Of a stretch of DNA of 28,651 bases, positions 15,479 to 22,272 are shown in pieces. The stretch comes from DATDEW01 sp046590205 (GTDB taxonomy: Bacteria; Bacteroidota; Ignavibacteria; Palsa-1295). The stretch covers positions 1 to 28,651 of the forward strand of contig JBKJTT010000107.1 of the NCBI GenBank assembly GCA_046590205.1. Direction: 5' to 3'. The notes beneath the pieces are model-generated. The model made no database searches, was not told where the DNA came from, and saw nothing but the letters and a program-made list of their open reading frames with translations. A program made the translations under genes and the position numbers. Positions within the stretch are counted from its first letter, which is position 1. Each line of letters begins with the position of its first letter.

Positions 15479-16492
15479 ATGAAAAAACTACTTCGTTACC
15501 TCGCCGTTCTCGCCATCGCACTTGCGATAGGAGTGTATGGTATCTTTTTTTGGAAGAACTCCATCGAACTTACTTCCGAAGGAAAAGAAGTCATCGTCAT
15601 GATACCGAAGGGCTCAACGCTCTCTTCCATCACTGATACCCTTGCAAAACACGACCTTATCCATTCCTCGTTAACTTTCAAGACAGCAGCGAAATTACTT
15701 GGAGCAAGTTCTAAGATACAAGCTGGAAGTTATCGGATTCAATATGGTCTTACCAATACAGAAATTATTTCTCGTTTAACTGGCACTGCATACGCAATAC
15801 TTTTTGAGATAACATTTCCCGAAGGCAGTCATATCAGACGCATTGCTTCTATCGCACGAGAGAAATTGCATATCGATTCAGCGCAGTTCTTGAGGCTTGC
15901 ACATGATACTGCTTTTATCCATTCATTGGGCATACCGAAAGATGCAAAGACAGCCGAAGGGTATCTCTTCCCCGAAACGTACCGCTTCTATGTATCGGTA
16001 ACGGCGAAAGACTTATTCAAAAAGATGATAGCCGAGTGGAAAGAGCGAGTCCCTGATTCGCTTATCAAACGAGCGAAGTCATTAGGACTCTCGACGCATA
16101 AACTTATGACGCTTGCATCTATCGTCGAGGCAGAAGCGCAACGCGCCGATGAACGTGACACCGTTGCAGGAGTGTATTGGAACCGGTTGAAGATAGGAAT
16201 GAAGCTCGATGCTGACCCGACAGTGCAGTACGGACTTTCACTTGATAGACCGATCACATCAGCAGAGCTTCGCAAAGAGAATCCGTACAATACCTACATC
16301 AATAAAGACCTCCCCCCCGGACCGATCAACAACCCCGGCATCGCTGCAATAAAAGCAACGCTCAACTATGCAAAGCATGATAAGATATTCTTCGTAGCAA
16401 AGAGAGATGGTTCAGGCGGACATTACTTCGCACGGACGATGGCAGATCAAGAGAAGAATATTCGTCGGAGCAATCAGAACGAAGGACGATAA
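15479..16492 (+). CDS. mltG: Endolytic murein transglycosylase MltG (YceG-like)
   Basis: The 337-aa product has one N-terminal membrane anchor (YLAVLAIALAIGVYGIFFW) and a LysM-like region (about 40-90) with the usual IPKGSTLSSITDTL. The catalytic YceG domain (about 110-330) carries AEGYLFPETYRF, the conserved Glu in LASIVEAEA, LDADPTVQYGL, and the C-terminal YNTYINKDLPPGPINNPG and FVAKRDGSGGHYFA. MltG cleaves nascent glycan strands at the inner membrane and limits their length. The length is normal. The ATG at 15479 directly follows a strong hairpin, leaving no room for a ribosome binding site outside the stem. It converges with the tat gene, with only 4 bases between the stops. Confidence 0.95.
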   Translation: MKKLLRYLAVLAIALAIGVYGIFFWKNSIELTSEGKEVIVMIPKGSTLSSITDTLAKHDLIHSSLTFKTAAKLLGASSKIQAGSYRIQYGLTNTEIISRLTGTAYAILFEITFPEGSHIRRIASIAREKLHIDSAQFLRLAHDTAFIHSLGIPKDAKTAEGYLFPETYRFYVSVTAKDLFKKMIAEWKERVPDSLIKRAKSLGLSTHKLMTLASIVEAEAQRADERDTVAGVYWNRLKIGMKLDADPTVQYGLSLDRPITSAELRKENPYNTYINKDLPPGPINNPGIAAIKATLNYAKHDKIFFVAKRDGSGGHYFARTMADQEKNIRRSNQNEGR

Positions 16493-16496
16493 TACG

Positions 16497-16955
16497 TTAC
16501 GGCACCAACTTGTGTATTTTCACTCCGCCAAGAACCGGCTGTTCGTAGGTTGCGGCGGGGATATTATCGAAGAGCGGCAGACGCGGCGGCTCGGGCATCT
16601 TGGGGACGTGTGATTCGGTTACCTTCTGGATGTCAGCTAACTCTTGTGTGAAATCTTTTTTTGCTTCCTGTATCGGAGCGGCAATGTCATTCATACCCGA
16701 TTCTATTTGCTTACGCATTCCATCGCTTGCATCATTGAAGGATTTATCAAAAGCGGACTTTGCTTTTTTCATTTCTTCCATCGGTTCTTTCATCGCCGTT
16801 TTTACTTGCGACTCAAACCCTTCTTTTGCTTCACGGAATTTACGTAATCCTTTCCCGAAGTTTGCGGCAAGCTCGGGTATCTTCTTCGGACCAAAGAAGA
16901 TGAGTATCACCAAGAAGGTGACGATAAGCTCTGCACTGCCGAGATTCTCGAACAT
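16497..16955 (-). CDS. TatA/TatB-family twin-arginine translocase protein with long C-terminal helix
   Basis: The 152-aa product starts with the TatA/B signature: a short N-terminal membrane helix (SAELIVTFLVILIFF), the hinge FGPKKIPEL and an amphipathic helix (AANFGKGLRKFREAKEGF). A long charged, probably helical part runs to about residue 115, then a Pro-rich tail ends VGGVKIHKLVP-like. The greater length suggests a TatB-like role (substrate binding with TatC), but TatA and TatB cannot be told apart safely here. It follows the short TatA gene by about 30 bases with AGAGGA before the ATG, so the two are probably co-transcribed. The multicopper oxidase in this window is a likely client. No tatC is visible. 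Confidence 0.88.
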   Translation of the reverse strand: MFENLGSAELIVTFLVILIFFGPKKIPELAANFGKGLRKFREAKEGFESQVKTAMKEPMEEMKKAKSAFDKSFNDASDGMRKQIESGMNDIAAPIQEAKKDFTQELADIQKVTESHVPKMPEPPRLPLFDNIPAATYEQPVLGGVKIHKLVP

Positions 16956-16983
16956 GGGTATCCTCTTCTACGCTTCGCGCAAC

Positions 16984-17169
16984 TTACACGGTCGGCGGTG
17001 TATCCTGCGGCGGCTTTGGCTCTGCACCGTCGCCTTTGGATGATTTTTTGAACTCGCTCATTCCCTGCCCTAAGCCGCGCATAAGCTCGGGGATTTTCTT
17101 TCCGCCGAAGAGCAGAAGAATAAGAGCAACGATGAGGATTATTTCAAATGCACCGAAATTTTTGAACAT
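16984..17169 (-). CDS. tatA: Sec-independent translocase protein TatA
   Basis: The 61-aa product has the classic TatA build: FGAFEIILIVALILLLFGG as the membrane helix, then KKIPELMRGLGQGMSEFKKS as the amphipathic helix, and a short Pro-rich charged tail. TatA oligomers form the passage for folded proteins with twin-arginine signals. AAAGGA precedes the ATG at a good distance. It lies between a 41-aa membrane peptide gene and the longer tat gene, all on the minus strand. Confidence 0.93.
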   Translation of the reverse strand: MFKNFGAFEIILIVALILLLFGGKKIPELMRGLGQGMSEFKKSSKGDGAEPKPPQDTPPTV

Positions 17170-17226
17170 GAGCGTGTCCTTTTATGATGTTCGTAAAACT
17201 TGCTAACGGGGGGTATGGTTCGCCTG

Positions 17227-17352
17227 CTACTTCTTCTCAAACCATGAATACCGATACTTCCCTTTTCTGCCCGGACGGCCATTCTTCAGCACGGCAACAA
17301 TAACTGCTAAGATTGCAATTACTGGCAAAGCCAAGATAGCAAGTTCGAGCAT
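17227..17352 (-). CDS. Small single-pass membrane protein, 41 aa
   Basis: Found by reading the minus strand between tatA and purQ. It runs from the ATG at 17352 to a TAG at 17227. The product starts MLELAILALPVIAILAVIV, a membrane helix with an acidic outer end, then has a basic, aromatic tail (NGRPGRKGKYRYSWFEKK). The positive-inside pattern suggests the C-terminus in the cytoplasm. I do not recognise the family. It lies 35 bases after the purQ stop and 57 bases before tatA, so it could belong to either unit. Hydrophobic and basic halves with clean boundaries make a chance frame less likely, but the size limits certainty. Confidence 0.55.
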   Translation of the reverse strand: MLELAILALPVIAILAVIVAVLKNGRPGRKGKYRYSWFEKK

Positions 17353-17387
17353 ATTCAAATCGTTAGATGAATTACGGAGTGTAAGGT

Positions 17388-18110
17388 TTAAGCAGCTTTG
17401 CGGATTCCGCGAAGCTCCTGAAAATAATTTTGCAGCGACGTAAAAACATTCAGCCCGTCAGCCGAGCCAAGTGCTGCTTCGCAGGCACGCTCCGGATGCG
17501 GCATCATGCCCATCACGTTGCCTTCTTTGCTGACGATACCGGCAATATTATTCATAGAGCCGTTCGCATTTGCCTCCGGTGTTACGTTACCACTTGCATC
17601 GGAGTAACGGAAGATAACCTGCTTGTTCGCTTCAAGTTCGGCGATAGTCTCCGGCTCGGCAATGTAGTTGCCTTCGCCGTGAGCTATAGGTATCTTCAAG
17701 ACCTGTCCGCCGCCAAGAGTCGAAGTAAAACGTGTTGAAGTATTTTCGGTGCGAAGATTAACGAATGTGCAGCGGAATTTCAGCACATCGTTACGCATCA
17801 ATGCGCCGGGAAGCAAACCGCTCTCGCAGAGTACTTGAAATCCGTTGCAGATACCAATGACCGTGCCGCCGTCTTTTGCGAAGCGGATGACATCTTTCAT
17901 GATCGGCGAGAACCGTGCGATAGCTCCGGTACGGAGATAGTCGCCGTAGGAAAATCCGCCGGGCAGAATCACGAGATCAACATCGTTGCCGATAGATTCT
18001 TCTTTATGCCATACGAACTCGGTATCAGTTTCGCCGAGGATGTTCTTGACGGCATAGTGCGCATCATGGTCGCAGTTGGAGCCGGGAAAAACGACAATGC
18101 GAGTCTTCAT
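17388..18110 (-). CDS. purQ: Phosphoribosylformylglycinamidine synthase subunit PurQ
   Basis: The 240-aa product is the glutaminase subunit of FGAM synthase, which supplies ammonia for step 4 of purine synthesis. It is a class I glutamine amidotransferase: the N-terminal FPGSNCDHD, the oxyanion loop LPGGFSYGDYLR, the nucleophile Cys in IGICNGFQVL, and the His-Glu pair in MPHPERA near the C-terminus. The length is normal for the small, separate PurQ that works with PurS and the short PurL. Its ATG overlaps the purS stop in an ATGA, showing translational coupling. PurL is not in the window. Confidence 0.96.
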   Translation of the reverse strand: MKTRIVVFPGSNCDHDAHYAVKNILGETDTEFVWHKEESIGNDVDLVILPGGFSYGDYLRTGAIARFSPIMKDVIRFAKDGGTVIGICNGFQVLCESGLLPGALMRNDVLKFRCTFVNLRTENTSTRFTSTLGGGQVLKIPIAHGEGNYIAEPETIAELEANKQVIFRYSDASGNVTPEANANGSMNNIAGIVSKEGNVMGMMPHPERACEAALGSADGLNVFTSLQNYFQELRGIRKAA

Positions 18111-18361
18111 GCTGCTTTGGTTTCTATGATTCTGAAAGTTTCCATGATAGGATTCGCAAGAAGCTCTTCGCCTGCTTTAGTAGCGATGGCATTCGCCTCT
18201 TCGGGCGAGCCGGCTTGGACATCAAGGCGGATGAACTTCCCGATTCGTGCATCGGCAATAGCGTTCATCCCAAGCGAAGAAAGCGCATGTTGCGTTGCCT
18301 TGCCCTGCGGGTCAAGTATCGCTTCCTTACGTTCTGTAGCAATATAGACGTGGTAGTTCAT
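18107..18361 (-). CDS. purS: Phosphoribosylformylglycinamidine synthase subunit PurS
   Basis: The 84-aa product matches PurS in length and pattern: the N-terminal strand YHVYIATERKEAILDPQG, then KATQHALSSLGM, GKFIRLDV and the C-terminal helix ANPIMETFRII. PurS dimers bridge PurQ and PurL in the three-part FGAM synthase of Gram-positive and FCB bacteria. It overlaps purQ by four bases and comes first in the transcript. The start at 18361 faces the divergent DUF2971-like gene across about 105 bases that must hold both promoters. Confidence 0.94.
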   Translation of the reverse strand: MNYHVYIATERKEAILDPQGKATQHALSSLGMNAIADARIGKFIRLDVQAGSPEEANAIATKAGEELLANPIMETFRIIETKAA

Positions 18362-18466
18362 GGGAGGGTAAACAAAAATGGGGAGTAGAATAGTCCCGAA
18401 GACAGCATGAACGATTTCTTATAAAGTTTTGATTTTTACAGATCAGTTATATCTATATATTGAAAG

Positions 18467-19537
18467 ATGAGAAATCTAACGCCACCTGAACGCCAAAGAA
18501 TAGTGGAAATATACAATCAGGTCATGGGTAATACTTGTTTCCCCCAACGAATCACTATTGAAGATGTACCTGAAAGTCAAGTACATGGCAATTTAGGATT
18601 GCTAAATTTAGGCGATTTATTTCAATTAGACCCTTCAAGGGAAGATGACCCATTCTTCCAAATTTTTTCAACTCACTCTAATGACAGAAAAAACCAAGAG
18701 TTGTCATTATACCATTTCAAACGTTATGAAAGATGTGATGAAATCTTGCAAAAAAAATCAATTAGTTTGAATACGTTATTCTCTAACAGAAGTAATGATT
18801 ATGCAGAATATGAAGAGTTTTATAGGCGATATGGACCATTGGGCAATTTAATACCTGAAGATTATAAAACGAGTACAGAGTCTGTTATAGTGGCACGGAA
18901 TAGAAAAGTAGACTATCTAAAAAATAAAATTTTCATTGCTTGCTTTACTCAATCTTATACAGACTCTCGGTTTTGGCATGATTATGCGGATAACAACGGG
19001 CTTTGTTTTAGGTTTAGATTTTATGGATTTAGAAACGATAGAATTCAAATACAACCAGGAGTAAACCGAACTGTTCAAAACCTATATGAGCTTAGAAATG
19101 TATGTTATGATACAGATGGGTATCTGTATGACTTCCTTAACGAGCTCAACTATAAAATAGGGCAAGAAATGGGAATGGCGCTAATGGCAAGGGGAATCCC
19201 GATAGCTGCTCAATTCTACAAGCGATCAAAGTACTCTTGGGAAAATGAAATAAGACTTGCTATTGATTTAGAATTTGTTAAAAAGAGATATGATTTCCTA
19301 CTAGAAAGTAATTTGGAAATGATAGATGAGCCAAACAGAAAAGCAATACTATTGCCTATAACCATACCAGAAAATAATCCCTTCTTTGGAATCCATCTGC
19401 AAGATGTTTTTTGTAGTGAAGGATTTAAAGAATATGACAACGTTAAATACATTTTGGCTGCGAATTTTCCAGGTGTAAGGCTTTGGTCATTTGAAGAATG
19501 GAGCACAAAACGTCCTTATACTGAATCAATTTATTAG
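18467..19537 (+). CDS. DUF2971-like protein, first gene of A+T-rich module
   Basis: The 356-aa product carries the landmarks of the DUF2971 family. These are an N-terminal LSLYHFKRYERCDEIL with SISLNTLFSNRSNDYAEYEE (family: substrate-like loop with NDP-E), IFIACFTQSYTDSRFWHDY then ADNNGLCFRFRF (family: CFS-x-MWxHYAxxHxGfcieF), and RSKYSWENEIRLAI (family: Ks-WxyEkEwR). The N-terminal 75 residues are extra. The molecular function of DUF2971 is not known to me. The gene is visibly richer in A+T than purQS or the genes after 21600, which suggests transfer. It is followed 13 bases later by the S66-fusion gene on the same strand, so they are probably co-transcribed. A TATATTGA just before the ATG is a weak -7 match and would give a near-leaderless transcript. 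Confidence 0.7.
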   Translation: MRNLTPPERQRIVEIYNQVMGNTCFPQRITIEDVPESQVHGNLGLLNLGDLFQLDPSREDDPFFQIFSTHSNDRKNQELSLYHFKRYERCDEILQKKSISLNTLFSNRSNDYAEYEEFYRRYGPLGNLIPEDYKTSTESVIVARNRKVDYLKNKIFIACFTQSYTDSRFWHDYADNNGLCFRFRFYGFRNDRIQIQPGVNRTVQNLYELRNVCYDTDGYLYDFLNELNYKIGQEMGMALMARGIPIAAQFYKRSKYSWENEIRLAIDLEFVKKRYDFLLESNLEMIDEPNRKAILLPITIPENNPFFGIHLQDVFCSEGFKEYDNVKYILAANFPGVRLWSFEEWSTKRPYTESIY

Positions 19538-19550
19538 CACTATAGAGGTT

Positions 19551-21362
19551 ATGCTACCTGTTCAAAAATATCAATTCTATAAAAACTACATATATCGTCA
19601 TTTTGCTTATAAGCAAGTGATGTTGATGAACCTCATTAACTCCTCTGAAGAAAGGGAAAAGATTACTTCCAATATTCAGTTCGCAGATGATAAAGAGTTT
19701 CTCCTTTCACTTAAGTATGAAGTTCATTTCTCGTACTTACACCTTCTTGAAACACTCTTCGAATTCATATTTGCTATTCGAGATCACGGAGACGAAAACC
19801 TATGGCATGGATTAGCAAACTCTGGACAAAATAACTACCAAAGAATTTCAAAAATTGCAGATGATGACTTTTCTGAGTTTGATGAGCCAGTAGTATCATA
19901 TGTAAACAGAGTAAAAACAGTTACTCCCTTCTTGAACTATGTCTTCTATATGGTTTTTGAAACGATAGACGAAAATGGTGTTAGCAAACTTCAAGACAGT
20001 CTAGATGTAATCCGAAAATCATTAACCATTTTTGCCAAAGAGTTTGATGACAGACGAGGATATAATGCCTATAAACACTCTTATCGTTTGTTCCAAACAA
20101 TGACTGAATTTCGGATAGGATCACCAAGTATTCCCGGTTTCATATTCGATTTTTCTGACTCATTTACCATATTACCCAAAGGTGAAGAGTTTGAGCACTT
20201 AATAATAAACCCTGATATAAACAGAGACTATCAGTTGGCAATGCATGCGTATCAGCTACTTGAGAATATAATCTGGTCAAGAAGATTTACTTATTTGAGA
20301 GATACAGAACCGAAACTTAGGTCTTTCGATGGCATAGACATTGACGCAATCAGCAGCAGAGCTAGCAACAAACCCTTTCAAATGACTTTATCAACTAAAC
20401 CCGTTTATATGAAGAACATCAGATTAATTGCGCCATTTTGGTCATTTAGATATCAGATGGAGTTGCCAACACGGAGAGACCAATATCATGAAGCAAAAAA
20501 AAGATTAGAGATGGCTGGCTACAATGTTATGCTTCCCTCAAGACTTAATGAATATGAACTGTTAAAGGGTGAGTCGATTGGTTCAAATGAACCAATGGAC
20601 GAGATAGATATACGCTTACAAGATCTAACGGAGGCATTGCAGGACGATTTTTGTGATATTATTATGGTTTTTACCGGAGGTAATGAAAGTACTAAAGGTA
20701 CAGACATACTGTCTAAAATCGATTGGGCTATCAATAAGGAGTGTAAGAAAAAAATTATCGGGCATTCACAAGCGACTGTCTTACTTAATCCTCTATTTGA
20801 TCAGACGAATATGAAGGTCTATTATGGTGTCAATTTTCTAGACTTAGGTCATCCATTATCCTATAATGCTGAAATGGAGTCGACAATTAAGTTTTTTCAG
20901 TCTGCCTTAAAAGATAGTTCTTTCAATGTTCCGAACATCAATAGTAAATTTAAGTTTGTATCAGGTGATGATGCTAAAGGACAATTAGTAGGAGGAAATT
21001 TAGAAGCATTTAGTGAAATTCCAGCATCATATAGTCAGAATCTTTCAGGAAAAATTCTTATGCTGGAGGTTGCTAATATATCTAATTCTGACGATTTTAT
21101 CATGTTCTTACGGACTATATCATCTACTAACCATGGATTTAGTGGATTAACAGGATTAATTATTGGTCATTTTACAGGATTTAATCAAGAATATCAAGAC
21201 AAGCTTCTTTCGTTTATTCATGATGAATGCCGTATGAAAAATCTTACTATTGTTTATGGTCCCGAATTTGGTCATCACTCATGCCCAAGAATCACGTTAC
21301 CAATCGGAAAATTTGCAAGCATAACTAAAGTTAATGGAGAATGTATAATTATGATTGATTAA
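19551..21362 (+). CDS. Large protein with unknown helical N-terminus and C-terminal S66 (LdcA/MccF-like) peptidase domain
   Basis: The product is 603 aa from the ATG at 19551; a TTG at 19491 would overlap the upstream gene by 47 bases. Residues 1 to about 280 are mainly helical and unrecognised, with DDRRGYNAYKHSYRLF near 166-181. Residues about 288-603 match S66 peptidases throughout: IRLIAPFWS, the VFTGGNEST loop, the nucleophile elbow KKIIGHSQATVLL (Ser406), VYYGVNF, LVGGNLEAF, GKILMLEVAN (Glu506), GLIIGHFTGF, and YGPEFGHH (His575) before LPIGKFASI. S66 enzymes include LD-carboxypeptidases of murein recycling and MccF, which cleaves microcin C. Normal members are about 300-350 aa without this N-terminus. 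DQTN and HSQ replace the usual SDxT after Ser. Its partner is the DUF2971-like gene; the function of the pair is unknown. Confidence 0.75.
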   Translation: MLPVQKYQFYKNYIYRHFAYKQVMLMNLINSSEEREKITSNIQFADDKEFLLSLKYEVHFSYLHLLETLFEFIFAIRDHGDENLWHGLANSGQNNYQRISKIADDDFSEFDEPVVSYVNRVKTVTPFLNYVFYMVFETIDENGVSKLQDSLDVIRKSLTIFAKEFDDRRGYNAYKHSYRLFQTMTEFRIGSPSIPGFIFDFSDSFTILPKGEEFEHLIINPDINRDYQLAMHAYQLLENIIWSRRFTYLRDTEPKLRSFDGIDIDAISSRASNKPFQMTLSTKPVYMKNIRLIAPFWSFRYQMELPTRRDQYHEAKKRLEMAGYNVMLPSRLNEYELLKGESIGSNEPMDEIDIRLQDLTEALQDDFCDIIMVFTGGNESTKGTDILSKIDWAINKECKKKIIGHSQATVLLNPLFDQTNMKVYYGVNFLDLGHPLSYNAEMESTIKFFQSALKDSSFNVPNINSKFKFVSGDDAKGQLVGGNLEAFSEIPASYSQNLSGKILMLEVANISNSDDFIMFLRTISSTNHGFSGLTGLIIGHFTGFNQEYQDKLLSFIHDECRMKNLTIVYGPEFGHHSCPRITLPIGKFASITKVNGECIIMID

Positions 21363-21371
21363 GACAAGACG

Positions 21372-21402
21372 GTGCCTATTAAGGCACTATTCCCACTTTT
21401 TT
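21372..21402 (+). terminator. Possible terminator after the S66-fusion gene
   Basis: GTGCCT and AGGCAC (21372-21377 and 21382-21387) form a 6-base stem with loop ATTA, 10 bases after the stop. A run of six T lies at 21397-21402, about ten bases beyond the stem, which is further than usual. Confidence 0.4.
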
Positions 21403-21499
21403 ATTGTTGTAATAAACGAAAATCCTTCTTTACTTTCATCCCACTGGTATTCCAGTTTGTATCTTATGCCGCAATACGTCATATTTCTACATGCAGTGA

Positions 21500-21529
21500 T
21501 GTGTAAATTCCTAGCACCCTTCCAAAACC
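21500..21529 (+). repeat. Dispersed intergenic repeat, copy 1
   Basis: The block beginning TGTGTAAATT and ending CCAAAACC matches 24021-24050 at 27 of 30 positions. A second related block follows in both places, GGTGCACAATTAGAGTGGTG (21591 onward) and GGTGTGTAATTATAGTGATG (24081 onward). Both copies sit after a hairpin terminator. Confidence 0.6.
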
Positions 21530-21557
21530 GAGTCTTTCCAGTAAATACAAACTTCAG

Positions 21558-21581
21558 ATCCTTCGGCTATCGCCTCAGGAT
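21558..21581. repeat. REP-like imperfect hairpin
   Basis: ATCCT-TC-GGC-TATC-GCC-TC-AGGAT forms a stem with a symmetric internal mismatch. Such CTTCGGCT...AGGAT palindromes are common intergenic repeats in many bacteria. It lies within the spacer of dispersed repeat copy 1 and is absent from copy 2, so it may be a later insertion. Confidence 0.45.
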
Positions 21582-21622
21582 GGCTCGCGCGGTGCACAAT
21601 TAGAGTGGTGATATATAAGGAG

Positions 21623-22006
21623 TTATGGGAGCAATTCGTACCACACTTCTATCGTATAGCCATCGGGGTCTTTGAAATAGATATAGGGTGAGCCGGGGAC
21701 GAATTCCCCTATCTCGATGACTTCGGCACCGGCACTTGTTACTTTGGCAATTATCTCGTCAATGTCTTTCTGATCCTTGAGCCGAAAGCCGAAATGAGCG
21801 ATGCCGCCAGTCCGACCTATTTCGGCATCCTCCTTGACCTCAAAGACAAGTATATCGTTACTCCCCGGCGTCGTGAGCTGCAGGAAATGCTCTGTTTCAT
21901 ACATAACCTCCATCCCGAAGATATGTTGATAGAACGACTTAGTACGCCCAATGTCACTGGCGGCTATCGCCAAATGTGTCAGCCCATAGGTTTTAGAGTC
22001 AGCCAT
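21623..22006 (-). CDS. VOC-family protein (glyoxalase/dioxygenase superfamily)
   Basis: The 127-aa product has the two beta-alpha-beta-beta-beta units of a vicinal-oxygen-chelate domain. The first holds YGLTHLAIAASDIGRTKSFY and FGMEVMYETEHFLQL; the second holds GIAHFGFRLKDQKDID, SPYIYFKDPDGYTIEVW with a C-terminal Glu. His11-like, His71-like and the Glu of YTIEVW could form the metal site. The size fits small lactoylglutathione-lyase-like or resistance-type VOC proteins; the substrate cannot be read from sequence. It stands alone, convergent with the S66-fusion gene and divergent from the alpha/beta hydrolase. Confidence 0.85.
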   Translation of the reverse strand: MADSKTYGLTHLAIAASDIGRTKSFYQHIFGMEVMYETEHFLQLTTPGSNDILVFEVKEDAEIGRTGGIAHFGFRLKDQKDIDEIIAKVTSAGAEVIEIGEFVPGSPYIYFKDPDGYTIEVWYELLP

Positions 22007-22034
22007 TGTTACTCTCGATACATTCTTAATGATT

Positions 22035-22042
22035 CAAAAATA
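22035..22042 (-). promoter_or_regulatory. Possible -7 element of the VOC gene
   Basis: On the minus strand the site reads TATTTTTG, matching TAnnTTTG, 28 bases upstream of the ATG at 22006. No -33 TTG lies at the expected 19-20 base spacing, so support is modest. Confidence 0.3.
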
Positions 22043-22176
22043 CGAAAAGACAAACGGCAACTTCATCTGATGTGTGAATCATGTAACTTATATCAGGTAT
22101 TATGTAAGGTTTTTTACGCTGTGAAGTGCTACTTTTGTACTCCTGAAAATCCGAAGATTTTATTGAAACACACAAC

Positions 22177-22223
22177 GGCGGCAAAGATAAACTATTTTAT
22201 CAATGCCGCCTCCGATGACGGAG
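22177..22223 (+). promoter_or_regulatory. Two hairpins in the leader of the alpha/beta hydrolase gene
   Basis: Hairpin 1 has an outer GGCGGC/GCCGCC stem (22177-22182, 22205-22210), a 3x3 internal loop, and an inner GATAAA/TTTATC stem (22186-22191, 22196-22201). Hairpin 2, CTCCG-ATGA-CGGAG (22210-22223), follows at once. A TACTTTTG at 22130-22137 could be the -7 element, placing both hairpins in the 5' leader. An AAAGGAG lies at 22246-22252, 20 bases before the assigned ATG. Confidence 0.45.
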
Positions 22224-22272
22224 TCGGTCGTGAAAAAAATCTCTTAAAGGAGAAGCATACTACTATACTCTT

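Noticed and set aside
19491..19550. TTG at 19491 as the start of the S66-fusion gene
   Set aside because: It would overlap the upstream gene by 47 bases, and the extra 20 residues show no feature; the ATG at 19551 is simpler.
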